Part shown: in pieces, positions 1-10,896 of the stretch
Layout of the letters: each line of letters starts with the position of its first letter
How positions within the stretch are numbered: position 1 is the first letter of the stretch
Position numbers and translations under genes: made by a program
DNA from: Elysia chlorotica
Taxonomy: Eukaryota > Mollusca > Gastropoda > Plakobranchidae
Length of the DNA: 64,000 nucleotides
Assembly: GCA_003991915.1 (NCBI GenBank)
Contig: RQTK01000913.1
Location: 111,027 to 175,026, forward strand
Reading direction: 5' to 3'
Notes under the pieces: generated by a model
What the model was told of the DNA's origin: nothing
What the model saw: only the letters and a program-made list of their open reading frames with translations
The model's database searches: none

Positions 1-64
1 CTCTCTCTCTCTCCCTCTCTCGCTCTCTCTCTCGCTCTCTCTCTCTCTCTTTTTTTTTCTCTTC

Positions 65-111
<47 letters not shown>

Positions 112-150
112 TCTTTCTTCTTCTCTCTCTCTCTCTCTCTTTTTTTTGTG
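1..150. repeat. (CT)n microsatellite
   Basis: Interrupted CT tract with T runs. Open frames through it (Leu-Ser repeats) are not genes. Confidence 0.95.
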
Positions 151-160
151 TGTGATATTT

Positions 161-1014
161 AGTAGTACTAGAGTAGAGTTGACTTGGTTGCTTAATGTCC
201 ACACTATACAGGCTACATTGCGTATGTGAGTAGTACTATAATTAGTAAAAGTAGCCGCCCAAGTGCTCTCCTGGTTCAAATAAAGGTGTTTGAGGATTCT
301 CCCCATCTATTTCAAATTGAAGAAAAAAAAATACTCGAGGAGCCTTGCTTTGTTTTTTTTTTTTTTTTTTTGTTTTTTTTTGTTTTGTTTTTTTTTTTTG
401 TTTTTTTTTTTTTTTTGGGGGGGGGTTGTAATAATCGTGGTCGTGATGATAATGCCCAATATAGCAACACTTACAAAAGCAACCGATACAACAGCAAAAA
501 TGATAACCATTCTATAATTTTTTTTCACTCACTTGTAATGAAAACACGTACATGTGTGTATGTTTCGCCATAATCTATACATTATCTTTTTTTAAACAAA
601 GAGGAGAAAAGACAAAATAATTCAATAAACCTTTTTTTTTTCATTAAAAATTAAAAAAGCGCTTTTTCTCAGCCTTCTTAACTTATAAATATAACTTTAC
701 ATATAATAAAACTGTCGCTCCATGGGCCCTTAACGTCAAAGTTGCACATTAAAGACAAGTTGAGCGGACGTCACAAGAACAAATGAGCGGATAAATTCAC
801 GCCTTTTTCCCAGCTCGCGGTAACACTGACAGCCGATGGGACCGTGGTTTGTCACTTTATCACGTTATCCAGCGATGGCATTTATGTCGATGAACTTTGA
901 AGGGGGAAGTTCAGGCATACATTTTACGTTTAAATTTGAATTATATTTTACAGTTTCATCCTCAATACGTTGTTCAGACACTATTCCATATAGGGGAGTA
1001 TATATATATAAAAT

Positions 1015-1016
<2 letters not shown>
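161..1016. other. No gene seen
   Basis: AT-rich sequence with long T runs and a G run (350-425). No splice-flanked coding block or known repeat recognised. Confidence 0.6.

Positions 1017-1065
<49 letters not shown>
1017..1065. repeat. (AG)n microsatellite
   Basis: An uninterrupted AG tract next to the SINE at 1075. Confidence 0.95.
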
Positions 1066-1068
<3 letters not shown>

Positions 1069-1074
1069 ATTTGT

Positions 1075-1340
1075 TTTCTTGCTTAACGTCCAACGTAAGT
1101 GCTATATAAGCTCTATTGTGGCAGGGTCCCAAGACTTACGTCTGACGATCGTGCGTACTGCCATACAGAGACAATATTATTAAGATTCCATGACTTCTCT
1201 CTCAGCCGGACACATTATACATGTACTGACACAGACCCAACCAGTAGGGGGCGAAATTGGACAAAAAAATGGTTTTCGCCCGTGGGTTTCGAACCAGTGA
1301 CTTTGAAATTGGGAGAGCGATGCTCTATCATTTGCCCCCA
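1075..1340 (-). mobile_element. tRNA-derived SINE, near full length
   Basis: Minus-strand copy of the dominant SINE. Sense order is a tRNA-like head with B box (GGTTCGAA...), body CCTACTGGTTGGGTCGGTGTCAG (here written in reverse), a GTGTGGCAGCA core, then CACAATATAGCC and a tail ending GTTGGACGTTAA. Moderately diverged. Confidence 0.75.
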
Positions 1341-1545
1341 CCCGTTTCTGTGAAGAACTCATCAAGTCTTGGCGTCCCGCCGCCACATTCCAGCGCTCAG
1401 CAGAAGACGTCATTCTCTTTGAGCAGGTATATATGGTCTATATTTTTATCAATTAACGATATCGAATGCCGGCCTACGACGGACTTCCAGCTGATAAAAG
1501 ATAAGAGAGCAGGGCGGAAAAGAGAGGGGTGCGGATGGAGAGAGA

Positions 1546-1578
1546 AGGGGGAGAGAGAGAGAGGGAGAGAGAGAGGAG

Positions 1579-1667
<89 letters not shown>

Positions 1668-1670
1668 GGG
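1546..1670. repeat. (GA)n microsatellite
   Basis: GA tract with GGGA interruptions at its left edge. Confidence 0.95.
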
Positions 1671-3272
1671 GGTGCAATCTGGTGCAGTTTAGACCGAAGG
1701 CTAAAAGTTATTCCTTACACTTGAGCCAGTCAGCAGAATCGTACAACTTCGTTAGAGAAGTTCACCAAAGCACGTGACCCCCGATGTGACGTTCGTGCGA
1801 ATGCTCAGTTGTGCAAGTACATGTAGGTGTTAAAGCCCTATTTTACGTTCAGATATTAGTCAAACTGTGTCCTTGGCGTGTACAACTGGTATGCGTGCCG
1901 TATGCATTCGAACGACATATCTGGGCGTGTCATAAGGAGATCAGAGCATTTGTCGTATGCATGAGTACGATCTAACAACGACGGGAAAAAATCAAGCTTT
2001 GTCTTAACTCTTATAATTTTCGTCAGACAAGCCCGCCCGTAGCAAGTCACTAAGACAGAGCATTCAAAAGTTTTTACAACTAAAAAAAAACAACAACCAA
2101 AAAACGTCATCTTAGTGACTAGTAAATGTCAAATTCAGAATCAGCGTCCTTAAATTGGCATGATTATATGTGCGCTTATGCTTCTTAAGCAGTTGTATTT
2201 AAATTTATTTATGTTTTTTTTATCCCTAGATGAAGACCAAGGCGATAACAAAGGACTAGGCTGAGGCTTCTACGTGATCATACTAACTTGACGTAGCCAC
2301 AGACTACTATTAATAGACATAGCGGTGGATGTAGCAAACTTTGCTCACGACCGTATCGTAGCGTGTAACAGTTGGACTTGTGGTTTCCTTAGCCTGCCTT
2401 CATAGAGGCGACCGATTTATGTCACCGAAAATCTAGGCGCCGTAAGTTATCGGAGCCAATGTAATTTGTGCATTTTTGTAGACGTCTTAGTCTCTGCACC
2501 GAAAAGAACTGTAGGCGACAGAAAATTTTGTAGGGATGAAATTTTCATTCCTATTCGCCGATTTCAGTTGGCTCGTGGCCGGTCTTCGCCTCGTCTCTGA
2601 GTGAGTGAACTCACAATGTCTGGACTGGTCAAATTTTCACTGACCACTTTCTCATTGAGGAAGTATCGTAGAAAAATGATTTAATATTTTTTTAATCAGC
2701 GATACAAATTCAAGGAGTCCGACGAGCAGAATTTTAGTTTGTGCAGTGCATGTATTTTTGAAAAGTGCACAATTTTTGTTCGTTTCTTGGTGGGCCTGTG
2801 TGAAATTGAGGAGTGTCCTGTAATCTTGCTAGGGTCTGCATGTTCATTTCTTGAATGTGTGCATGTGCTTGTACAGAATCGGTGGTTTCTTGTTTGTTTG
2901 TTGTTCTTTTTGTTTGTTTGTTTTATTTATTGGGGATCAAACACCACAGAAAATGCGCGGCTCTATGTACAGCCATTGGTATCTTCGCCGAAATAATTAT
3001 GCTGGGTGCTCTCTGCAGAGGCCCTTATACATGGCATACACGAATATTACTGATCACGTAATCGAGTCTTTTAGCCAGAGGTTTTCTGATCGCTAATTGG
3101 CTCCGTCAGTCTTTGATAGAGCTGTGATTGGACGCCATGGCAGATTACTTTACATTATCGTCTTCATTTTGTTATGGGCTCCTTTATCGCATGACAGCTA
3201 GTGGTCTTCGGGTGATGAAGGAGTATAACGAGAGTGGGCGAGCGAAATTCGGTGTTTTAGTTGGGCTGCTTA
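1671..3272. other. No gene seen; mostly unique sequence
   Basis: Balanced, non-repetitive sequence. The block 2260-2660 is relatively CpG-rich, with two CACCGAAAA motifs. GGTTTTCTGATCGCTAATTG near 3079 has a relative at 8224. Confidence 0.55.
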
Positions 3273-3352
3273 CCGCCCAACGTCAGCATACGGACACCGA
3301 CACAACTACCCGTGGGCAGTCCGAGATTGATTCGAACCCGAGACCTCCAGTA
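3273..3352 (-). mobile_element. SINE fragment
   Basis: Degenerate minus-strand piece with GACACCGACACAACTACCCG and GATTCGAACCCGAGACCTCC, that is, body plus B-box region. Confidence 0.4.
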
Positions 3353-4220
3353 TTTTCAGGCCCGGCGTCATCACGCTCCTAAGTTCAATCTTCTGCTAGA
3401 GTGAGTGCCCTTAAGTGTGGTGACGAGAAGCTGTCGTCTCGTTATAAAAATGATTCTTCGTAAAAATCCAAATGGATTAAAAACTGTAACGATTTATTTT
3501 CCTCGCCGGGTGCTTTACAACAACAAAATAATAAGGTACAAATATTCCACATATACTAAGTTATAGCATCTAGACATTGCAGTGTTCAGTAACTTCTCTA
3601 TATATACACGGTTTGGTAACACTTACGACAACAACAACAACCACAACAACGACAAACATACAGCTAAGTTGAGGAATCATTTACGCAACCAACGTAAAGT
3701 GGCTACAGTGACGCCATAGTGTTGGTTTGTTGTTTATTCTAGTCTCAACGACAAAAAACACTGTTTCTTGACAACCAAAAATGGGTTGTAGTCAAAAAAA
3801 GAAGCAAATACTAATATTGACCATTTGTTTCTTTTTTTTTCAATTACAAGGTTATGTGAAATGCGTATGATCGAGCGCATTTCTCAGCTAATGTTTACTG
3901 AGGGTTTAAACTTCTCAACACATAACTACGCACAATGCGCGTAAATCACCGGAACTGCTCTATAAATTCCTCTCTACCTGCGTAAAACCACAGTCCATAA
4001 AATATCTCACTTGGAAGCAAGCGACCACGGCTTAGGAGATTGAACTCGTAAAGAAAATAAAATAACCATGAAGGTCTACATGCTTGTGGTTCGAGAGGGT
4101 TCTCTTGTTCGGGGTTTCCCAAACGTCAGCCACCGTCTCGGTGACGTAAGCAGATCTAGAACCGCCAATCTTACCAAAGGAAATATTTCTGCTCAATAAT
4201 AGTTTTATTTTCTTAATTTT
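3353..4220. other. No gene seen
   Basis: AT-rich, with a CAA-rich patch near 3628-3660. Confidence 0.55.
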
Positions 4221-4468
4221 CCGTTGGGTAGAGCGTTCGTCTCCCATTCGGGAGGTCCCTGGTGCGATACCAACAATAGGAAAAATATTGTTGTCCCATT
4301 TCGTCCCCTACTGATTTGGTTCGGTGTCAGTATAACATTACCTGCTGAGACAAGAGTACAGGTCTCTCCGACTTGTCTATGTGTGGCAGCAGGTAAAGTC
4401 AGACATTAAGTTTACACAATATAACATATACATTGTCGACATTGGACGTTCACCACTTCAACAACAAC
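4221..4468 (+). mobile_element. tRNA-derived SINE, plus strand
   Basis: Head GTTGGGTAGAGCGTTCGTCTCC, body CCCCTACTGATTTGGTTCGG, core GTGTGGCAGCAGGTAAA, tail CATTGGACGTTCACCACTTC. It is followed directly by two extra tail units. Confidence 0.75.
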
Positions 4469-4690
4469 TCGCGTTGTTTCTGTGTGGATGTAGGTAAAAG
4501 TACCAGACTTTTTCTTGGGATTCGTCCACGATATAGCCTTTCTGCTAACAATGGACGTTAACCAACTCAACAACAACCCGCGCTGTCTCTGTTTTACCGC
4601 GGGTAAGATTGTCAGACATTAGTTTTGGGCCCCCCCAGGGTATAACCTATTTTATTTATATTTATCGCTGACGTTTGGCGTTAAGAAACA
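4469..4690 (+). mobile_element. Two tandem SINE 3' tails
   Basis: Two successive 3' parts (about 4469-4575 and 4576-4690). Each has a GTAAAA/GTAAGATTGTCAGAC-like core, a TTGGG...TATAGCC segment and a GGACGTTAA or TTTGGCGTTAAG end. There is no head or body. Confidence 0.6.
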
Positions 4691-4733
4691 AACGTACTCA
4701 GTTGCACCTTTTTGTCTGAACATATCTCACTGT

Positions 4734-4764
4734 GATAATAAAAATAATAATAATTATAATAATA

Positions 4765-4796
<32 letters not shown>
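4734..4796. repeat. (ATT)n/(AAT)n microsatellite
   Basis: AAT/ATT tract running into TATATAGCGCATAACC, a motif also seen at other ATT tracts. Confidence 0.85.
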
Positions 4797-5010
4797 GCGC
4801 ATAACCACCACCGTAAGGCTGTTCTCCGAGTAACTGTAAACCAAGCAAAGTCAACTCTTGCTTTAACTTACTTAAAGACACCACTATTTTTTCAGTTCCA
4901 AAGGTTTGACTTTATCGGGATTCCGATTATCTCTCGCAGCCGTCAAAATTGGGCGGGTATGTGCGGCATGCGTGGTCTAACCTAATATGGAAGTAAATCT
5001 GTCGGCTCGG

Positions 5011-5095
5011 GGAGCTATATAGCTTAGTCGGTAGAGCTCTTGACACACGAGCACGAGGTCCGAGGTTCGAAGCTTGACTAGAGCCGCGGTGTGGG
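5011..5095 (+). mobile_element. tRNA-like sequence, probably a SINE head
   Basis: A-box-like TAGCTTAGTCGGTAGAGC and B-box-like GAGGTTCGAAGC are spaced as in a tRNA. No closed acceptor stem was seen, so this is more likely a SINE head of another subfamily than a tRNA gene. Confidence 0.45.
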
Positions 5096-5103
5096 ATTCT
5101 TAG

Positions 5104-5321
5104 GTAAAGTGAGGAATGCAACTTCAAATTGCTGAGAGATTTCTTAGATTACTCAGTCGCCCTAAAACATGCATGACTGGACTATGGTTCGAATCACATA
5201 TTGATGGAAAATCCTAAGGATACTGCCAACACCACCACCACAATCCACCTTTAAAAAATAATGTTTTTAAAGGCTATCTTCCAGTAAACGATATTAAGAG
5301 GGACTAAGGAGTTGTATTGTT
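5104..5321. repeat. 218-bp direct repeat, copy 1
   Basis: Starts GTAAAGTGAGGAATGCAAC and ends GGAGTTGTATTGTT. I saw no difference from the copy at 5419-5636. The 97 bp between the copies are unrelated. Confidence 0.85.
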
Positions 5322-5418
5322 GACTGGTTGGGTTGGCAGCTCGGGTAGGCGAGTTGCTTTCGTAGGGCTCTATACTACCGATCGGTGTTTACTTAGGCTG
5401 ATCGATTTCCGTGTTCCA

Positions 5419-5636
5419 GTAAAGTGAGGAATGCAACTTCAAATTGCTGAGAGATTTCTTAGATTACTCAGTCGCCCTAAAACATGCATGACTGGACTAT
5501 GGTTCGAATCACATATTGATGGAAAATCCTAAGGATACTGCCAACACCACCACCACAATCCACCTTTAAAAAATAATGTTTTTAAAGGCTATCTTCCAGT
5601 AAACGATATTAAGAGGGACTAAGGAGTTGTATTGTT
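5419..5636. repeat. 218-bp direct repeat, copy 2
   Basis: Repeats 5104-5321 at an offset of 315 bp, apparently identical by eye. Confidence 0.85.
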
Positions 5637-5722
5637 AATAAAACAGTATCACTATAACGTTGTGTTCTCATAATTTAGTATTTGATTGCAAGGTTATTGA
5701 AAGTGAATAGAGGCTGTGCGGG

Positions 5723-5724
<2 letters not shown>

Positions 5725-5781
<57 letters not shown>
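5725..5781. repeat. (GA)n followed by poly-G
   Basis: GA tract ending in an 11-G run. Confidence 0.95.
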
Positions 5782-6284
5782 ACATAAATACTTGGTTTGT
5801 TATTAAATATTTGTATACAATTATCGAGAGTCATTTCTCTGGATGACCCTATGTTATTACACGCAATGCTGGGTTGTTTTTTTCCTATACCTGAAGCCTG
5901 CCCAAACAGTGTTTCTTTTCGATATGTAATTTATTGACTGAAAAAAAAGTTTCAAGTCTAATTTTAATTCCGCCGTTTGCTTTTGCAGCGCCACGCTCTA
6001 TAAACATGCGTCATCAGACATGCCTGTAGAACAATATATACATTATACAATATCGGCAGCTTTGGGGATATCCTGCAGGGTTCCAAAGCACGGATGCCAA
6101 CTGGATCATTATTTTTTTTTTACTGAACTTATGGGGTAAAGCATTTAGCATATTTGGCATAACTTTGCTGAAGTCTTACTAACCTGCCAACTTTTTTTTT
6201 ACTGAAAATCCGCAAATACAAGGAAATTTGCATCACACAAGATGAGGACTAAAACATTAGCATAATGTATGTTATTTATGGGTT
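5782..6284. other. No gene seen
   Basis: AT-rich, with poly-T/A runs near 5875-5950 and 6110-6200. Confidence 0.55.
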
Positions 6285-6465
6285 TGAGTTTGAGTTGGTT
6301 ATTGAGCGTCCCCTGTCATCACTATTCGTGTATGTACCCTCTAGATATGTGGTTGTCGACGGGTGCCAACACTAACTCCAGACAATTTTACGTGCAGCGA
6401 CACAGAGACAGAGCGGGGATACAACGAGTATTGTTTTGAACGCCCACATTGACCAGGGTTTTAAA
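6285..6465 (-). mobile_element. SINE, diverged minus-strand fragment
   Basis: TTATTGAGCGTCCCCTGTCATC, GACAATTTTACGTGCAGC and GACAGAGCGGGGATAC match the SINE tail and core in reverse. Confidence 0.55.
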
Positions 6466-7044
6466 AAAAATATATTTCTCTCAACTTTTTCGGCAGCGCT
6501 AGATCACCATGATATTCAGAAAGCAAATTTTGATAGACCCACCAGCCTCCATAATTATTCTCTCTTTCCCAATTCCAACGTTACTCTGCGAAATAGGTAC
6601 ATGTAATGGATCGCTCGTTTTTACACTAAATACAAATGTTTGCTTCTTTGGTTGAATAGGGCCGTATTTAAGGAAGCCCCTGGTAAGGGATATATACCCC
6701 TCATATTACAGGCTTTACGGTCCACACGTCGATAACGGATAACATATCACGCCATTGACCATATATTTTTCTGGTTGCAAATTGGCTGCACGAGTCTAAA
6801 ATAGTACTATAATTATACAGTATCTTCCTAAAATCGGCAATCGAGAGAAAGTATCGCATTTTTAACCGCTTGTCGGAAATAGTGGGGGTGATTTCCGGCA
6901 ATGCCGACGTTGTAGTCGAGCAAGTGAGAACTTCATAACTGATTCACTGACTGATATAATCTGCCCGCTAGAGAATAAAGGCTGCGTTTGCTTTTGTTTT
7001 CCGTTGTGTTCTTTTTTCTTTGTGTTATTCCGCTTCTTTACGTC

Positions 7045-7165
7045 CAAAACAAATTTTATCGATCGTGGGTTTTGCACTGGGGATCTCCCAATGGTAACTG
7101 GGAAAACAACGCTCTACTGTTACTGTTAGCTTTACCTGATACGCCAATTCGTTCCCCGGGAGCAT
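7045..7165 (-). mobile_element. SINE head fragment, minus strand
   Basis: CGATCGTGGGTTTTGCACTG, GATCTCCCAATGG and AACGCTCTACTG match the reversed SINE tRNA-like head. Confidence 0.5.
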
Positions 7166-7309
7166 CATCTACATGTAGTGCAGTAGATCTACCCGAAAGC
7201 GACATTCTATAGAAAATATCATCATAACTATGAACAACGCCTGTTGGAAATGGTCACGGGTGGTTTTCAGCAACCAAACTCTATAGGCATAGCGGGCAAA
7301 TTTTAAAAG

Positions 7310-7500
7310 AAATACTAACTCCTGACAGTCTTAAGTGCTGCCACACAGAGACAGTTCGGGGATAGTATGATACTGATCAAATCAGTACGGGACGAAATGA
7401 GTCCAAAAAATTTTTGATCCTTCGTGGGTTTTGAACCTAGGACCTCCCATATGGAGACCCACGCGTTACCTTTTGCGCCAGTTCGCCCACGAGGAGCATC
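7310..7500 (-). mobile_element. SINE, minus-strand head and body
   Basis: GTGCTGCCACACAGAGACAG, then GGGACGAAATGAGTCC, GTGGGTTTTGAACCTAGGAC and TTGCGCCAGTTCGCCC, in reverse SINE order. Confidence 0.65.
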
Positions 7501-7659
7501 ATGCAATAACTACAGTAGACGGTGTAGACCTACTTCAAGACTGCAGTAGACCTACTAAAAGCGGCAAACTAGAAAAAATTGTCTCTTACAACCGCCGCTT
7601 GTCGGACATTGTCACGAGTGGTTTCAGGCAATACTGACAATGTGGTCAAGCGTGTGAGA

Positions 7660-8092
7660 ACCCATAACTGATTGACTGATTTATATAATCTGCCCACTAG
7701 TGACAAGAGTCTGGTTTATTGGCTTTACTATCGCGAGCAGATTACAAAATAGTCAGACTAACGCCTGACAATATGGCTGAGCGTGTAAAAACCCATAACT
7801 GATTGATATAATCTGCCCACTAGTGACAAGAGTCTATTTTATTGGTGACAAGAGTCTGGTTTATTGGTTTACCGTTACGCCCATAGTCAGAAAACGAGAC
7901 TATCGCGAGAGCAGTACAAAAGTAAGACTAACGCCTGACAATATGGCTGAGCGTGTAAAAACCCATAACTGATTGATATGATCTGCCCACTAGTGACAAG
8001 AGTCTGGTTTATTGGCTTAACCATTACGTCCATAGTCAGGAAACAGACTCTATCGCGAGCGGATTACAAAAGTAAGACTAACGCCTGACAAT
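7660..8092. repeat. Three-unit minisatellite (~150-170 bp units)
   Basis: GACTAACGCCTGACAATA recurs at 7756, 7926 and 8076. Between copies lie ACCCATAACTGATTGATAT, CCCACTAGTGACAAGAGTC and TATCGCGAG, with small indels between units. A related single unit begins near 6920. Confidence 0.8.
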
Positions 8093-8621
8093 AGCTGCCA
8101 CACAAAGACAGTACGGGGATGCCGGCAGTACATGCTTCTGTTCCCGCCGTTTCCAGCACAGACTATACAATCTACACGACGAGACGATCACGGGTGAGAC
8201 AATCACGCCATTTAGTCATATGGTTTTCTGATCACTCATCATTGACTCCGTAAGTCTAGGATAGAGCTGTGATAGGCCGCATGTGCAGATTCGGTAACCT
8301 ATGCACCCATCGCAGGGCCTATATTTTGCTCACCCTTGAGAGGGGGGGGGGGGGATCACTTTCAAAAAAAGGCGACACACTCTGGAATTAAAGTGAGGTC
8401 GCCCCGAATTGTTCAAGTGTGTTCTACTGTCAAGCCACCTGGAGCCGTAAGTACATCGCTGTGGTAAGCTTATGACTCATCCTAAGATATATGCAATAAG
8501 AAGGCTTAGGATGATTAGTAAGCTACTGTATTTACAACCCATGATCATTCCTGACTAGAGAATGGTTTGACAGAACAAAATTTATCTGCTTGAGACAAAC
8601 TCACTACCTCTGGGATTTATG

Positions 8622-8805
8622 TTACATGCTGCAGCACGGAGAGTGCGGAAATATCATGACTCCTGTCTCAGCCGGTCACAATATACTGACACCGACCCGG
8701 TAGAGGACACAATTGGAGAAATAAATTTGTTTATAGATCGTGATTTTCAACCTGCAACCTCCAAATTTGGAGTAACAGTGTGACTGTCACTCCCTCTCCT
8801 CCGGA
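8622..8805 (-). mobile_element. SINE, minus strand, tail missing
   Basis: CATGCTGCAGCACGGAGAG, ACTCCTGTCTCAGCCGGTC, ATACTGACACCGACCC and a degenerate head, all in reverse orientation. Confidence 0.6.
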
Positions 8806-8832
8806 GGAACATTGCGGTTGGTTTGTTTGTTT

Positions 8833-9112
8833 GATTTGTTGTTTAACATCCAATGTGCGCAATATATAGACTATGCTGTAGGTAGGCCCCAAGACTGACG
8901 TATCAAAATTTTATGTGCTGCCACACACGAGACAGGGCGGGGAGACCTGGACTATTGTCTCAACGGGTCACATTATACTGACACCAATCCAACCAGTGGG
9001 GAATGATATCGGACAAACTAAGTTTTGACCCAAGATGGGATTCGAACTGCAAACCTCCCTATCTGGAGACCAACGCTCTACCAGTTGAGTTCAGCCAGTT
9101 CAACCCCCAAAG
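8833..9112 (-). mobile_element. tRNA-derived SINE, near full length, minus strand
   Basis: From GTTGTTTAACATCCAATGTG through GCTGCCACACACGAGACAGG and TGGGATTCGAACTGC to CTGGAGACCAACGCTCTACC and CAGCCAGTTCAACCCCC. Confidence 0.8.
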
Positions 9113-9540
9113 CATTGCCGAGGTTAATCTTTGCATTATATTAACAATCTGATACAGATAACGGTGGGTAAAAGGTCTTTAGGTACCCACAGGACTCACA
9201 CAAAGACAAAGCCATGGCGTCAAGGGATATCAAGAAGCTAAGTGGCTGAGAATGGGAAAAACTAAGTGGTGTGTACAGGTCTAAGACAAACATAGCCTAA
9301 AATAGATACAGGGGCAAGCACTTTAGATCTTAAATTCTTTATGTCACAATAAAATTAAGACATAGACAAAAGACAACCTCAGGCAGACTAGAGGGCCTTT
9401 TAGAAATGTAATCTATCCATCAACTTTGACCACACACACTCTAAGTCGACATCTGAAAGAAAAAATCATTGACTTCGTCCTGTTTTGCTCCCCTTTACTG
9501 GTAAAATAAATGATCTTGCTTAAAGTCAAAAGTCAACACA
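9012..9540. repeat. ~530-bp direct duplication, copy 1
   Basis: Starts inside a SINE head (ACAAACTAAGTTTTGACC) and ends AAAGTCAAAAGTCAACACA. The second copy is at 9631-10180. Confidence 0.85.
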
Positions 9541-9630
9541 CTATGTAACAGATTTACTGGTGAGGTGGTAATCTGTTAGGCTCTGTTTGTCTAGGGGTAT
9601 TAAAAGTATTCACAGCCAATCACACGACTC

Positions 9631-10180
9631 GTCAAACTAAGTTTCGACCCAACGTGGGATTCGAACTGCGGAAACTCCCAATCTGGAGACCAACGCTCTA
9701 CCAGTTGAGTTCAGCCAGTTCAACCCCCAAAGCATTGCCGAGGTCAATCTTTGCATTAAATTAACAATCTGATACAGATAATGGTGGGTAAAAAGTCTTT
9801 AGGTACCCACAGGGCTCCCACAAAACACAAAGACAAAGCATGGCATCAAGGGATATCAAGAAGCTAAGTGGCCGAGAATGAGAAAAACGAAGTGGTGTGT
9901 ACAGGTCTAAGACAAACATAGCCAAAAATAGATACAGGGGCAAGCACTTTAGATCTTTATGTCACAATAAAATTATGACATAGACAAAAGACAACCTCAG
10001 GCAGACTAGAAGGCCTTTTAGAAACGTAATCTACCCATCATCTTTGACCACACACAAAAAAACCACAAAAAAAAACCACTCTAAGTCGACATCTGAAAGA
10101 AAAAATCATTGACTTTGTCCTGTTTTGCTTCCTTTTACTGGTAAAATCAATGATCTTGCTTAAAGTCAAAAGTCAACACA
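9631..10180. repeat. ~550-bp direct duplication, copy 2
   Basis: A near-copy of 9012-9540 with small indels, including an inserted A-rich CACAAAAAAACCAC stretch near 10051. Its first ~95 bp are the duplicated SINE head. Confidence 0.85.
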
Positions 10181-10591
10181 TCATTATGTTCAAAAGTGAT
10201 TGGTCAGTTCACCACTCCGAATGTTGAAGGTAAACACTGCATTTCACAGTTTTAGTGTACAGATGGGTCATTTTTTCATGGTCAGATTACAAGATAGTGT
10301 TCACTTGCTTACGAATATGGCAAAACCTTGATCAACGTTACAGCCTATACTAGTAAGTTATCAAAATTGTCATAGAAAATAACTTACAGTAACAGCAAAT
10401 CTAACTGACTATTAACTCTTTGAAGGCTGACCAAATTCTGCTAGATCTCAATGAGACATCCTTCACCAATCTTTCTTTTGTTCCTACCTTGTCCTTACAT
10501 TTAAACAATAAAGATTATAAAGCATAACCAGTTGACAAGCCTGTACTGAATTCCGACCTGAAACTTTCATTAAAAAAAACCTTAAATTTTC

Positions 10592-10845
10592 TGAGTTGAG
10601 CTGAGTTAGTTTTAACGTCCAACATCAGCACTACATAGGCTATATTGTGGACGAGCCCCAAGACGGACGTCTGACAATTTTATGTGCTGCCACACACGAG
10701 ACAGGGCGGGGATACCATGACTCCTGTCTCAGCCGGTCAAATTATACTGACACCGACCCAACCAGTAGGGAACGCAACCGCCAGGATTCGAACTCGGGAC
10801 CTTTTGCAACGGAAGCCGATGCTCTACCCCTGGACCACCGCATAT
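10592..10845 (-). mobile_element. tRNA-derived SINE in CDK4/6 intron 3, sense
   Basis: A well-preserved minus-strand copy from TTTTAACGTCCAACATCAGC to the reversed B box GGATTCGAACTCGGGACC. It lies about 50 bp past the exon 3 donor, in the same orientation as the gene. Confidence 0.85.
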
Positions 10846-10896
10846 ACATTTTTAAATGTTAAACAAGACTCCACTGACGTATCATTCTGTACTCAC

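Noticed and set aside
226-1724. Open frames through T, CT and GA runs on both strands
   Set aside because: Leu-Ser, Arg-Glu and Phe runs from simple repeats. No splice context or homology.
5011-5095. Functional tRNA gene
   Set aside because: A- and B-box-like words are present, but I could not close an acceptor stem or a clear anticodon arm.
1-10896. Remaining CDK4/6 exons (catalytic loop and C-lobe)
   Set aside because: Looked for the reverse complement of HRDLKPQN, LADFGLAR and WYRAPE codon patterns and found none. The exons are probably beyond the left edge, though a short exon could be missed by eye.
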